64,000 bases of DNA from Zanthoxylum bungeanum (taxonomy: Eukaryota > Streptophyta > Magnoliopsida > Sapindales > Rutaceae). Position 1 is the stretch's first letter; every line of letters starts with the position of its first letter. Position numbers and translations under genes: made by a program. Positions 45,415-59,100 of the stretch are shown here, in pieces. The stretch spans positions 1 to 64,000 of the forward strand of contig SKCR01001829.1 of assembly GCA_019454045.1 (NCBI GenBank), in the 5' to 3' direction. Under the pieces are notes generated by a model that saw nothing but the letters and a program-made list of their open reading frames with translations, made no database searches and was not told the DNA's origin.

Positions 45415-45415
45415 T

Positions 45416-47409
45416 TGTTGGAATTCTCTAAGGTCCCAAGGATCAATTATCAAGCAAGAAACACATGTGAATACATTCAAGGGAGTTGCAGAATACTCAC
45501 AATAATCGGTTGAGTCGATGCAATGAACAGAAAAACTTTTTATGCCATTTGTAGAGGTCACGGTAGTGAGCTTTTCCCCTCTCCAAGGTTCGGCCATGTG
45601 AGGTCCTCCAAGCTCCAAGCTTTTGATGAAACGATTCCATGCACACGGGTGGGTTTCCCTATCACCTTCGTATATCTCATTGAGTGCTAGCTCTCTTGAT
45701 TTTTGCCACAAAAATCAAGCTTTTCCTTCTCTTCCATTCACGGCAAACTGGGCAGAAAACAGAAAGAAGAACAGCCCTTGTGGGCGTGTGAGAGAGGGAG
45801 AAAAAAGTGAAGAGAGAGTGTTGTTTGTGTAATTGATTAATTAAAAACATATACACAATTTTGACTATCAAAAGTCAAACAATTAAAGCCATAAATGCCA
45901 ACCACTACATCAATCAATCAATCAATCAATTGTCACATCACTCAAAGTGACATGAATTGACGCTTGAAGTGACTAGCGATTTGACGCTTGATTTGACTTG
46001 CGTGCCGCACTCGAATTCGAAATGTGAATGCGCTCGCAAACAATCTTAGGCTCGGGTTCGGTAATTCCAAATTAACGAATTTTCCATTGCGACGTAATTA
46101 AATGATTATGCCTAGCGAAATCACTATTCACATCGCTAACGAATTAATTCTAAATTAATTCGTTCACCCGAATTAAAATATAATTTTAATTCCGCGTCGA
46201 AATCCAATTTCCTATTATATATCAAATATATTATTTTAACCGATTAATTCCAAATTAATCGTTTTCTCTCTTTTAATGATATATTATGCCAGATAAAATA
46301 TCTCCGTAATTAATCCCAGATTAATTTTCTCTCTCATATAATTAATCCCAGATTAATAAAGTGCGAGTCATACGTCATCGGTGAATCTTCGGGAAGCGAC
46401 CCATGAGATCCCCGGATATTTTGGTAGTAAATTCGGTCGTTGGACTATCTAAACACGTAAGTACCTAGTACTACGTTTATACCGATTTACGAGGCAAGGT
46501 TGGCTTCTAGCAAAGCGCCATGCCTACCCAATTCTCCATAAACATGCTTACAGGAATAAGCGATCTATATCAGGCGTAGTATATGTAGTATTGCGTATGT
46601 CGATCCAGTATCAGATGGTCACGTGCTAGGCCTGGGGCTGGAATTCTGTTTGCCCCGTACGAAGCACATATCGGATGTCTGGTAACTAGTCTCTATAATC
46701 GGATATACATGACCGAGTCATAATATCCCGATAGCTGCAGCATATAAGAGAACAAGTTTTGTATCCTACGTGATCATCATCTCCACTATAACTGAAGTGA
46801 TACTTCCATCTTGACATCACACCCAATACACTACGCTTCTCAATATACCCAGAAGAGGCGTACACAGAACTGGTTAAAGCCCTGGACGACCAAAACCAAA
46901 GCATATTGATTGTCGCAAGTATTAGCGGTACAAGTCTCAAGTTAAGACCAAATATACCTACCAATAATTCGGACTTCCATAGACACATAGTTATACTACC
47001 AATGGAATTCCGAAGGGGTCTATCCAGAGCGAAGCTGTTTTCCATACCATCGGTAAAACACAACCTCCTATTACACTTGCATAAGTATCCTATACAAAAA
47101 TATATGAGAACTATGTTGTTATGCCCTCATAACGCGCACAAGTGTAATACTAGTCTTTTACGCATTATCGATGTCCAATCTCGATAATACTCTGACTATG
47201 GATATTTAATGATTTATCATTCGTGGATTGATACTGTCTCATATCATTCTCAATCCAGGAACAAATCATAAGGACCTCCTATCATTTATACATCTTGGTG
47301 ATCTAATCACAAATGATAAGAGACCAATCTCCTTTGTCACATAGTTAATTTGTACAACAACACCATGATTTGTACAAATAGTGACGCTATGGGTCATAAT
47401 TGTCCAACA
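45416..47409 (-). mobile_element. Cop1-f 5' LTR
   Basis: A 1,994 bp LTR, plus-strand TGTTGGAATT to GTCCAACA, with the primer site on its left, so it is the 5' LTR of a minus-oriented element. Palindrome array at 46050-46360; donor-like motif as AATACTCACAA near 45491. The 3' LTR of this copy is not in the window. Confidence 0.88.
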
Positions 47410-47850
47410 GAGTCATCTTGAAATTTGGCTGGAAAGATGAAGAAAAATCAAAGGTGCTTGTTTCAGGATGGTTCGGCCGAGGGGGAAAATGTGAGGGCTT
47501 GAGGTTTTTGCCTTGGCTTATAATAAGCCTTTAAAATAAATCTTGAAACATGTGAACTTTTCTAGAAAATGGGGTGTTAAACCAAAAATAACCATTAACT
47601 AGTGGCCTTGGGCTAGTTTTGTTTGGGCTAGTTTTGTTTAGTTTTAGGTGTAAGCTTAAATTAGAGTTAGTATTGGGCTTTTGTTCTTGAGTTGGGCCCA
47701 TTAAAAAACGTTAGGCTCATTAGGACTATATCCAAATATGGCTCATTGGCCCACTAAGTCACCAAAATTTTTATTAATGCTCGGAGAAAATTTCTTATCT
47801 AAATCACCACATTACGACTTTAGCTGAGCTTTGAAATTTCGAGGCGTTAC
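47410..47850 (-). mobile_element. Reversed Gypsy LTR fragment
   Basis: Ends GAAATTTCGAGGCGTTACA, whose reverse complement TGTAACGCCTCGAAATTTC is a common start of plant Gypsy LTRs. The rest is non-coding with several GGGCTAGTTTTGTTT repeats (47609-47640). Left edge set by Cop1-f; no partner LTR is seen. Confidence 0.5.
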
Positions 47851-48226
47851 ATCTATGTGCCAGTACCATTCGCACTTTATTTTTGTAAAGTATTGTGCGT
47901 CATATGACTTTATGTTCATCAACAGCGTAACATGATTTTATCCTTTTGCAATATGGTTATGATTTGATTTTTGCTTTTGATCATATGCAATTCTGGCTTT
48001 GATCATATGTGTGACATGCGTGAAGTCCAACAATTGATTTCTTGATTTCTTGACTTTGATCAATTGCCATGTGATTATAATCAACCACATCACATTTTGA
48101 TCATCTATTCTTGCCTTTGATCATATGTATAATGTGATTAACAATTTTCTTCTACCGTGAATCATGTGTATAGGATTGGATCCACCACTCTCGATTTTCC
48201 ATGTTATATCTCAATACTAAAAATCT
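47851..48226. other. Unassigned sequence
   Basis: Repeated phrases around TTTGATCATATG (about 47979, 47999 and 48116) and CAATTGATTTCTTG. No coding or element boundary recognised. Confidence 0.35.
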
Positions 48227-49780
48227 GTTAGGGTGGGCTCGATTTAATTCACTTAAGAGAATTTTTTTTTGAGAAAATTTTTCCTCAACTTTCTTTTACT
48301 TCTCTCATTTCAATCTCATTAAATTTTTTAAAGTGGCTAGGGTTTTAATAAGAAGAGAAAACCTTTATATTTATATCTAGGGTTTAGGTTAAAATAGTGC
48401 TTGTACAAAATTAACTCTAACCCTAATATAAATATTGATATTTGGCCAATAGCCTTTTTGTCACTATAAAATTATTAATTTCAAAAATTAAATATAATAT
48501 CAAATATCATTTAATTTGAAATTAGAATTTAACATGTAACTTATATCATGATATAAATTACATATTTGATTTTGAATTAAATAAAATTTAATTTAAAAAT
48601 CAAATCCTATATTAAATGATTATCTAATAATCATTAACATAAAACTTATATATTAAAAATTTTAATATATAATTACAAAGTGTGACATTATATAATTATT
48701 AGTCAAATTAATAATTATATCAATAAATAATTCTCAATTATTTAATATTTATCGAGTGAGTTCATAATTGGACTATCTAATTACTCCATGGATTTTTATA
48801 TTGTAACAAGCTAACACGGCGACCTAATGGACCTACAGTTCCGAGCTAAAATAATCTCGAAATATTAATTAAAACTCTTTAATTAAATATTTCGAATTAT
48901 TAACTTTAAGTTATTGCACTAAAAACCTAAAGATCCATTCTCGTTACTAGATATATTTTATATCGAAAGTCATCAGCATCCACCGATATAATCACTGCAT
49001 ACCCTCCATGAGTATCTCATAATTAGAGCCCGGTCATAATATACGTCATACCCCTCTAATTATTTTTTGTCATAAGTACCATTGATTCTCTAATGAACTA
49101 TTTATTCATAACTATTATGAATATTAATCTTTGTATTCGTAATAGAAAGACTTGAGCGCTATAACTGTTAAAGTACTAAATCAATCCTTAAGGAATATAC
49201 TCATCTACTTCTCGCAAGAAGGAGTGTATTCCATATTTATGTAAATGTCCTCAACTACACACTAAACCATGTTCCCAAAATACGTAGTTATTGGTCGGGA
49301 TTTCTTCACCAACCTCATTTTTGTAAATCAAAGGACATAGCCTACCATGTATGAGTTCTTAGTACACTCAGGATTCAGATCAATCCATATATGATCATCT
49401 ATTATACTAGTATAAATTTCTTTTTTTAACGGATATTAAAAGAAATTCCTTTCTATCTTGGTCCAGTCTTATATGATCGCATCATATAAACGAACCCGGA
49501 TCAAGTCGTCAAATAATAAGGAATGGACCTCAGCTGTAGATAAACCATAAACAATCTGCCCGTCTTTGTTTGCTCTCTACGGACTATTTAGGATTATTAA
49601 TTTCAGACTTAAATCTTTTTGTGTATAACACGTATACACTAAGTCTGAAAGTATATTTAGCATCCAAGGGCATACATGATAATTTATGCTATGCGAATTT
49701 AAAATAAATATTTTAATAAATGAACAAATACATCGTTTAATACTTAAAACAAAACCTCGTTTACATATTACATTATGCTC
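48227..49780 (-). mobile_element. Cop3 LTR-like region
   Basis: From TGTTAGGGTGGGC rightward, strongly AT-rich and then LTR-like: the reverse strand of the 49540-49680 part (CTTAGTGTATACGTGTTATAC) resembles the start of a Copia LTR. It precedes minus-oriented Copia integrase text, so it is best read as remains of the 3' LTR side with pol decayed. Boundaries uncertain. Confidence 0.45.
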
Positions 49781-49789
49781 TTAGTTCTT

Positions 49790-50509
49790 GAACTTATGAT
49801 TGTTCCACCGTCAATCTTTTACGATCTAAAGGTAATTCAATGTTATTTGATGGTTCTGGAACTTTATCAAGTTCCAGCTTACTCTAACTATCTTTGTTAG
49901 AAGAAACTCTTTCTCTAGAAAAATAGTGTTAAGTGAAACAAACACATTTTGTTCACTTGGATCGTAGAAGTGGTATCCTTTTGTTTCTTTTAAATATCCA
50001 TGAATTTAATCAGCAGACAATTGCTTCACATAAGCCTCACAGCCCTAAAATTTTACAAAGTTGAGATTCAGCTATTTCTTGCTAACAAATCTAGATGGAG
50101 CATTATTTAAAAGGTAAGTAGTGGTATATAATGCTAGTCCCTGGAATGATATTAGAAGATTTGTGCTGGACTTAATTGATTGTATTATATCTACCAAGGT
50201 CAGATTTCTCTTTTCGGAAATACCATTGTGTTGCGGTGTCCCTGAAAGAGTCCATTGTGAAATGATGTCATGTTTCTTAAGATAGTGTTGGAACTCATAA
50301 CTTAAGTATTCTCCTCCTCGATCAGATCAGAGTGTCTTAATACTTTTGCTAGTTTGTTTCTCTACTTCATTTCTGAATTCTTTAAACTTTTCAAATGAAT
50401 CAGACTTATACTTCATTAAGTATACATAACGAAAACATTAATGATCATCAATAAAGGTTATGATGTATGAGTAACCACCATATGCTTGAATCGATATAAG
50501 GCCACATAC
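49790..50509 (-). pseudogene. Cop3 Copia integrase fragment
   Basis: Minus-strand translation shows integrase text: GGYSYFITFIDDHSRFVYVY, then TLRSDRGGEYLSYEF, SGTPQHNGISEKRNLTL and LPISFWGLAL, with the D..D..E catalytic region recognisable (SDRGGE, GISEKRN). Stops and frameshifts accumulate towards the left end. Truncated at 50509 by the Cop1-g LTR. A different Copia lineage from Cop1. Confidence 0.85.
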
Positions 50510-52435
50510 TGTTGGGTTTTCTAGGTCAAACCAAGATCAATTAAGCATAAAATCATGTGAATACTAAAAGTAAAGTTGCGAAAAAATACTCACTTTGATC
50601 GGCTAATGGATGTAGAGAATACAAAAATCCAACCTTTGTGTAGTTGCTCCAAGCTCCTCTCTTTGATGTATGTTGAGCTTCCAAGATTGATTCTTGATAT
50701 CCAAACTCATGGGAAAGGTTTCCCTATCACCTTTGTATGAATATTTAAATGCTAGCTTAGGAAAAGTTTTGCAACAAAATTTTCCCTATTTCTTCCTTGT
50801 GGTTCTCGGCCAAGCCAAGAAGAAGAGGGGAGAGACCATTTTCGATTTTTGGCAAAAGAGGAGAGAATGAGTGTTTTGTTTCTAAAACAAAATTACACAA
50901 AAACAACTTGTCCAAAAAGAAGTATATCCTTTTCCAAAAAGGATAAAATTTGGAGGAAAAAATGCATTTAATGCATTCAACCACCTCCATCACCATAAAG
51001 TGACTAGATGTCCATCACCTAAAGTTGACAAGACTTTCATCACTAAAGTAGACAATTGATGTGACTTGTGGGCCCCACTTGATTCAAAATCGGAGTGGGC
51101 CTGCAAACACTTCCCGGGCTCGGGTTCGTTAATTCCGAATTAACAAATTTTCCATTGCGACGTAATTAAATCAAATTTAATTAAATAATTATGCCAAGCA
51201 AAATTACTATTCACGTCGCTCGCAAATTAATTCTAAACTAATTCGTTTGCCCGAATTAAAATCCAATTTTAATTCCGTTATGAAATCTAATTTCATTTAA
51301 TATATCGAATATATTATTTTATCGATTAATTCCAAATTAATCGTTCTCTCTCTTCTATTGAATTTTATCCCAGATAAAATTCTCCGTAATTAATCCTAGA
51401 TTAATTTTCACTCTCTTCCAATTAATCCCAGATTAATTATGTTCGAGTCATACGTCATCGGTGAATCTTCGGGAACCAACCCATGAGATCCCTGGATATG
51501 TTGGCAGTAAATTTGGTCGTCGGTACCACATTTTTACCGATTTACGAGACATGGTTGGCTTCTAACAAAGCATCGTGCCTGCCCAATTGTCCATAAATAT
51601 TCTTTTAAGGAATATGTAATCTATGTCAGACGTAGTATACATAGTATTGCGTATAGCGATCCAGTATTGAATGTCACATGCTAGGCCTAGGACTGGAATT
51701 GTGTCTGCCCCGTACGAAGAATATATCGGATCTCTGGTAACTAGTCTCTATAATCGGATAAACATGACCTAGTCATATTATCCCGATGATTGCAGTACTT
51801 AAGAGTACTAGTTCCGTATCCTACGTGATCATCATCTCCATATGACTGAAGTGGTACTTTCATCTTGACATCACACCCAATACACTATAATTCTCAGTAT
51901 ACCCAGAAGAGGCGTACACAGAACCTGTTAGAGCCCTGGACGACCAAAACCAAAGTATACTGATTGTCGCAAGTATTAGCGATGCAAGTCTAAGGTTAAG
52001 ACCAAATACACCTACCCTGATTCGGACTCCCATAGACACATAGTCATACTACCAATGGAATTCTGAGGGGTCTATCCAGAGGGTAAACACAACCTCCTAT
52101 TACACTTGCATAAGTATCCAATACTTAAATATATGAGAACTATAATGTTATGCTCTCACAACGCGCACAAGTGCAATACTAGTCTATTCCGCATTATCGA
52201 TGTCCAGTCTCGATAATACTACGACTAGGGATATTTAATGATTAAACCTTAGTGGATTAATATTGTCTCATATCTTATTAATCTGGAACTAATCATATGG
52301 ACTTTTATCATTTATATATCTCGGTAATCTAATTGCAAATGATGAAAGAGTAATTTCCTTTGTCACATAGTTAATTTATACAACAACACCATGTTATGTA
52401 CAAATAGTGATGCTATGGGTCATAATTGTCCAACA
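50510..52435 (-). mobile_element. Cop1-g 3' LTR
   Basis: A 1,926 bp LTR, plus-strand TGTTGGGTTT to GTCCAACA, with the reverse PPT on its right. Palindrome array at 51125-51440; donor-like motif as AATACTCACTTTG near 50586. More diverged than the b and h copies. Confidence 0.88.
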
Positions 52436-52446
52436 ATCTCCCACTT
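52436..52446 (-). promoter_or_regulatory. Cop1-g polypurine tract
   Basis: ATCTCCCACTT on the plus strand, abutting the LTR. Confidence 0.85.
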
Positions 52447-54130
52447 GGCCTATAGCCAATCACTCAAGTGTCCTACACTTGAACTATATACGGGTCGCTC
52501 AAACTTCTGCTGAGAAACAGCTTTCATCAATGGATTTGAAATGTTATCATCTGATGTGATTTATTCGATCATCACATCGCCACGATGTATAATCTTACGA
52601 ATCAGATGAAATAGTTAAAGTGCATACTTGGATCGTTGATGAGACCATTAATTCTTTAGCCTGTGTTGTAGCCTAGCTCAGCAGCTAACAGAATTACACC
52701 TAATCTAATTAGGATTTTATAGATCCAAAATTGCTTCTTTTGCTGCCTCAGTTGCAGCAATATTCCGCTTTTGTTGTTTATTCGACAACAATATCTTGCT
52801 TGGAAGATTTCCAGCTCATTGTTCCGTTATTGAAACTATATAGTACCCTTATTACGACTTATAGTCATTTTTATCGGTTTGGAAACTTACAACGGTGAAC
52901 CCAATCACTTTATGTTCTCCTCCTCCATAGCTTAAGAAAGCATCCTTATATCATCTAAGATACTTAAGGATTTTCTTAACGTCAATCCAGTGACTATCAC
53001 TTGGATTGGCCTGATTGTGACTTCATATGCTCAAAGCCTATGAGACACCAGGTCACGTACATCTTTCAATGTACGAGTTATCGGAGAGTGCCAACAACAT
53101 TTAGATCTATCCCAGTAGATCCTTATTCGAGAATAAGGTTGTCTCTCCCAAGTAATCTACGGAGAATTTTCATGAAAGCCAAGCTTTCACCGATTGTATT
53201 TAGGAATGTCATTTCCAAGAAATGATATGTCATCATTATATAGGACAATCATTGTCAGTGTGCTCCCACTAACCTTCTTATATACTTAAGAATTATATTT
53301 GTTTTGATCAAATCATATACCATTATGATATTATGAAAACGTTAGTTCCAAGAACGTAATGCTTGCTTCAATCCATAAATGGATCGATTTAACTTCCAAA
53401 CCTAGTTTGCATGTTTTGGTACGATAAAACCGTCAGAATGTTGTAAACATCCTCCAATAGGTTTCCGTTAAGAAAAGAGTTTTTGACGTTCACCTGCCAT
53501 ATTTCATAAATGAAATATGCAGCATTAGCAAGCATTATCCAAATGGATTTAATCATGGCAACAAGTGAAAAAGTTTCGTCTTAGTCGACACTATGTCATT
53601 GACGATACCCTTTCCATACAAGCCTAGCTATTTACATTTGTTTGTTGCCATCCATGTATGTCTTCCTTGAAGACTTATTTAGTACCAATAGGCACAATGC
53701 CTTCCGATACATCAACCAGTATCCAAACTTGGTTGGTATACATGGAATCCATTTTGGACATCATGACACTTTGCCATAATAGGGAGTCGATACCTTGTAT
53801 CACTTCCTCATACGTAACTGGTTTTGTCTTCCTCAATAAGATTGACATCTTTACGAGTGAGATCAGAAACCCATACCTCCCAGGTTGTTTTCTGACTCTC
53901 TTCGACCTACGCGGTTTTCTGTTATTCGAAGATTATTGGTATAGTTTCTCATCCATGTTGAACTGTTTGTTCCATGAGGACTCGGTGCCTAGACAGTATT
54001 ACTCTAATTTCATCGAGTTTTACTTTTCCTCACACTTACCACCACTGCATATAAGTATTCCTCTTGAAAACCGCATGGAAGCAACAATTATATATTGTTT
54101 CTCTTGTGAGTTGTATAAGTACTATACTTT
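52447..54130 (-). pseudogene. Cop1-g decayed pol, interrupted by Cop1-h
   Basis: Minus-oriented counterpart of 1-2044: same landmarks in reverse (RNase H end by the PPT, the shared deletion near 53030-53110, the stretch near 53470-53560). It breaks at TACTTTGGTTT, where Cop1-h is inserted; the next bases after Cop1-h (GGTTTCCCT) continue the interrupted sequence beyond the window. Confidence 0.8.
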
Positions 54131-54135
54131 GGTTT
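54131..54135. repeat. Cop1-h target-site duplication (left copy)
   Basis: GGTTT, matched by 63992-63996. One extra T lies between it and the LTR start, probably a later slip. Confidence 0.75.
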
Positions 54136-54136
54136 T

Positions 54137-56143
54137 TGTTGGATAATATGACCCATAGCGTCACTATTTGCACAGATCATTGTGTTGTTGTAGCAAATTA
54201 ACTATGTAATAAGGAAATTGCACTCTCATCATTTGTGATTAGATCACCATAGATATATAAATGAAGAGAGGTCCCTATGATTAGTTCCTGGATTGAGATG
54301 ATATGAGACAGTATCAGTCCACGAAGGATTAATCATTAAATATCCCTAGCCGTAGTATTATCGAGACTGGACATCGATAATGCGGAATAGGCTAGTATTG
54401 CACTTGTGCGCGTTGTGAGGGCACAACGACATAGTTCTCATATATATAAGTATTGGATACTTATGCAAGTGCGATAGGAGGTCGTGTTTCACCGATGGTA
54501 CGGGAAACAGCTTCGCTCTGGATAGACCCCTCGGAATCCCATTGGTATTATGACGATGTGTCTATGGGAGGCCGAAATCAAGGTAGGTGTGTATAGTCTT
54601 AACCTGAGACTTACATCGCTAATGCTTACGACAATCGATATACTTTAGTTGAGGTCGTCTAGGACTGTAACCGTTTCTGTGTACGCCAATGCCGGGTATA
54701 TTGAGAATCGTAGTGTATTGGATGTGATGTCAAGACGGAAGTGTCACTCCAGTCATAATGGAGATGATGTCACGCAGGATACGGTATTAGTGCTCTTAAA
54801 GTGATGCGCATCCAATCGTGATATTATGACCAGGTCATGAATATCCGATTATAGAGACTAGTTACCAGACATCCGATATGTGTTTCGGACGGGGCAGACA
54901 CTTATCCAGCCCCAGCCCTAGCACGTGACTATCCGATACTGGGCCGATATGCACAATACATTAGTATACTACGCTTGATACAGATCTTAATATTCTTAAA
55001 TGGATATGTCCGGAGAATTAGGTAGACTTGGTGCTTTGCTAGGAGTCGACCTTGTCTCGTAATCGGTAGAACGTAGTACTTGGTACGTACGTGATTCGGA
55101 TACTCCGACGACCGTATTTACTGCCAGATTATCCGGGGATCTCATGGGTCGCTTCCCGATAATCCACCGATGACGCACAACTCGCACTCTTGAATAATCT
55201 GGGATTATATAGAAGAGAGAGAAAATTAATCTAGGATTAATAACGGAGATATTTTATCCGGGATAAAATGTCGTCTAAAGAGAGAGAACGATTAATTCGG
55301 AATTAATCGATGTATTAATATATTCGATATATTAGACGAAATTAGATTTCGACGCGGAATTAAAATTAGATTTTAATTCGGGCAAACGAGTTAATTTAGA
55401 ATTAATTCGTTAGCGACGTAAATAATAATTTCGCCAGCCGTAATTATTCGATTGAATTAACGTCGCGACGTAAGCTCGGTATTTCGGAAATATCGAACCC
55501 GAACGCGTGAGTGCACGTGGGCCCACTTTCATTTGGAAACGTGTGGGGCCCACATGACACATGTCATTCTAATGCTTTGCATGTAGATTGTGTACATTGC
55601 ACTCAATGTCATTGCATGGAGTTTGAGTGTTTGACACTCTAAGCCATTGCATGTTATGTGTCATAATTTTATTATTAATTTAATGAAATTATGGCATAAA
55701 TATAAATTGATTTTGGTAAATCATTTTAACTTAATACAAAAACTTTCTTCTCTCTCAAACTCTCCTCTCTCCTCACGCCAAACACACAAAGTGTGGACTG
55801 TTTTTGAACCAGTTTTGGGCGTGACTTTAGGGAAGCAAGAGTGGATTTTTCATGGTGAAAATTCAAGTGCTAGCACACTTACAAGTCTTGCGAAGGTGGT
55901 AGGGAGGTTCGACCATGAGGCGGGATCCATCCAACGAAGCTAGGAGCTTCGTTTCTCATCTCAAATTCTGTTTTTGGAGGCAGTGGACTGCATGCAGTAA
56001 GCTTACATGACAGTGCGTTTTTGGCCTTCATTCGTCTTCAAATCGACATAACCGATCAATGTAAGTATTCCGCTATCTTCATTGGTGTATTCACGCATGT
56101 TTTCATGTCTTGTTTGATCTTGGGACCTTAGATAATCTCAACA
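54137..56143 (+). mobile_element. Cop1-h 5' LTR
   Basis: TGTTGGATAA to TCTCAACA. TATA-like box at 54441-54450, palindrome array at 55190-55500, GTAAGTAT at 56061-56068. The last stem of its array (55476-55496) has a different sequence from other copies but still pairs. Confidence 0.93.
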
Positions 56144-56144
56144 A

Positions 56145-56156
56145 TGGCATCAGAGC
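56145..56156 (+). promoter_or_regulatory. Cop1-h primer-binding site
   Basis: TGGCATCAGAGC, one change from the initiator-Met complement, one base after the LTR. Confidence 0.88.
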
Positions 56157-59100
56157 TAATGTTGCAAGCATGAATTTTAGGGCTTAAAATTTGGGTAAAT
56201 GTTTGTTGAGCATGATTTGAATAAATTGCTTGTTTGAGTATGCTTATAACATGTTTAAATTCATTTTGGTTGGACTAATTTGATGAAAAATGATTTGGAA
56301 TTATTTTCCCCAAAATTAACACCTTGGCCGAATGTATAATGATTTTTGAGTTCTTGGAATTTTTTCATTGTTAATTCATTGGATGAGTTGTAATGGAGTA
56401 GGATGATGTTAATTTAAGATTGAATTGGATTTAATTTTAAATTGAACAAAAACCCTAAATTCTATATGTTGGCCGAATGGTGCCTTTGCCCTAATGTCTT
56501 GGTGTTTTTGATTTTATGAACATTGGATGTGTATGAAATCATTCGGGAAGTTAATACGTTGTCAATTGTGTAATTAATCGGATTAAATTCAAATCGGACA
56601 AAATAACCTTCCTTGGCCGAGAGCATTGAAGCATGTTAATGGGTTTGATTTTTCAATTTGTATGTTGGACATGTAATAATGAATTAAGCATGATTAATTG
56701 GACTAATATGGTGTTTTAGAAATATTGATTTAGTTGATTAATCATGTAATACACTTTATTTTAATTGAATATGAAATTGGATTTTTGTCATATTTAATTA
56801 ATTGGGCCTAATTTTGGAATTGGACTTTAATATTGTAATTGGGCCTATTGGGCTTGATTTATCAAGTTTGGTTTAAGCCAAATGGATTGGATCCAATTGG
56901 GCCCAAAACCTTGACCATAAAGCCCAAATGCCACTTAATGAACCTTTAAAGTTCAATTGGGCCTAATGGGCCAAGATTGATTTATGGGCTTATGGGGTAA
57001 ATCCCGGATTGGACTTTGGTTATCGGTTTGACCCGAGTTGACCAAAAGTCCACGCCTTAAGAAATCAATCAAAAGCCCATTGGACTTTAATTGAATTGAC
57101 GTTGGACGTTAATCGGTCTTTGAGACGCGTTACGATTAATTTGGAATTTAAATCGAAAAGGTTTATTGAATAAAAGTGTAATATTTAATTTGGAATTGAA
57201 TAATGAATTAGTATTAAATACATGTTAAATTAGATTTAATGATGTAGTTTAATTTAATTCATGAATTCGTACTTTAAGTACTTATTCGCAAAAACGAGTT
57301 TGACTCGAACAAAATCAAATCGTTGTTTGAACATTGGATGATCACTTAATTATCAGATTAATTAATTTGATTAGATTGATTGATAGCATGCTTATGTGTG
57401 TGAATACGTGGTTGTGTTGAATAATGTATATCGGATGGATATTAGTCGGGTGGGCAATTTTAGAAATTGTTGTAAAAATTCGATTTATTAAATTGGACCT
57501 GCGTGTCCAGCCTTATCACCTCTATTCTCTTTGTATTCTCTTCTCACCTATTCCCCTCTATGTATATGAGGTTTCTTTAGAAGTGTAGTGTAACGGGTAG
57601 AAGTAATACTAGTGCTAGCTTGAGTGAGAAAGGGAGAGATTTGATCTAGGATCAATGTGTTAAGTATCCATCCGCATATCATTATTATTTATTTTCATAC
57701 TCGCTTTATTATGTATTTAGAATGCATGTTTAAGGGTGTATGATGATGAGACCTTAACAAAGATAATTAAATTGGTAGCCAATTTGCACGCGAAAAACCC
57801 TCGTTAAATATCAGCGTTTATTTTCCTTCCATTGAGTGATTCTTACTCAAGATCCGAGATTGGCAGGGGTTGTTGGCCAAAGTCAAGCCCTTGTCCTTCA
57901 AAGATGTGTTTTAATCACGAGGCTTTGTTCCATATCGGTGTCGTGTCCAAGTTGTGGTTTGTTGGCCAAAGTCAAGACCACTTCTTGTCCAAACGACATT
58001 GATTACGAAGCTTCCATGTCAATGGGTCCGCGCTTGACTGGGATCATTAGGTTTGTTGTGCCAAAGCCAAGGCCTAGTTGATTCAGAGAAAAAGGTTAGG
58101 GTATACATTCGATGTATAGACATATATAAGATATATGTTTAGGACTTGGATGTCCACCTACTGGATCTAGGAGTTGGATTAGATCCAATTGATCTTCGAG
58201 ATCTACCTAGTTAATTATCATACAATTTGTTGGCCAAAGTCAAGATTGTGTGATATTTAACGGGATCCTAGCCCACTAGGAAACACGGTTTCCCGAGTAC
58301 TCGACAGAGGGTTAGAGGCTCGACGAAAAATAGTGGGAGGCAAGTATTGAATTTGCAACATTCGTTCGAATACTCGCTAAACCGCGCTCATCTATATTTT
58401 ACTCGTCATATTAATCAAAAGTATTAGTTGGACTAATATTTTATGTTGTTTTAAATATATATATAGTTGGACTATATACAAACTCATTCAATATATAGTT
58501 GATTTTATAATTGGATTATAGTAATCAATATAATTGAATTAAAATGATAGTTGATTTTATAATTAGGATTATAGTAATCAATATTAAAATTATAGTTGAT
58601 TAAATAATTGGATTATTGTAATCATTATAATAAATAGTACCTTATTAAATTGATTAAATAGTTGGACTATTAAATCAAGAAAGAATTGAAAAGTTGAATA
58701 TTTAAAATATATAATCATTGGATTAAATGCTTTAAATGATTTAATTTTCAATTGGAATAAATAATAGGTTAATTTATTTGATAAAATAACTTATTATGAC
58801 TAAGCCCATTATTAAGCAAATAGTAGAGCATAAAGTCTTTGGAAGATTTATGTGATGATGACTTTAGTGCTTAATTAATATACTTATAATAAATCTATCT
58901 TTAGATTTAAAAGTATTAAAGTTGCAATTAATTGACTATTCTAGTGGAGAAAAGTCAAAGTTTGCAATTGGGCATGTAGCACAAGGTGCATATCATTTCG
59001 ATATTCTAAAACCCAAGGCTTGGCCAAAGGTTGTGAAATATTGAAAAGATAATTGACATATCCCAAAGTGACTACCATTTGGATATGGAAGACACGAAGG

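Noticed and set aside
53658..54146. 162-codon plus-strand frame, the longest outside recognised pol
   Set aside because: It is antisense to the Cop1-g pol remnant and runs into the Cop1-h LTR; no domain and no matching open frame in Cop1-b.
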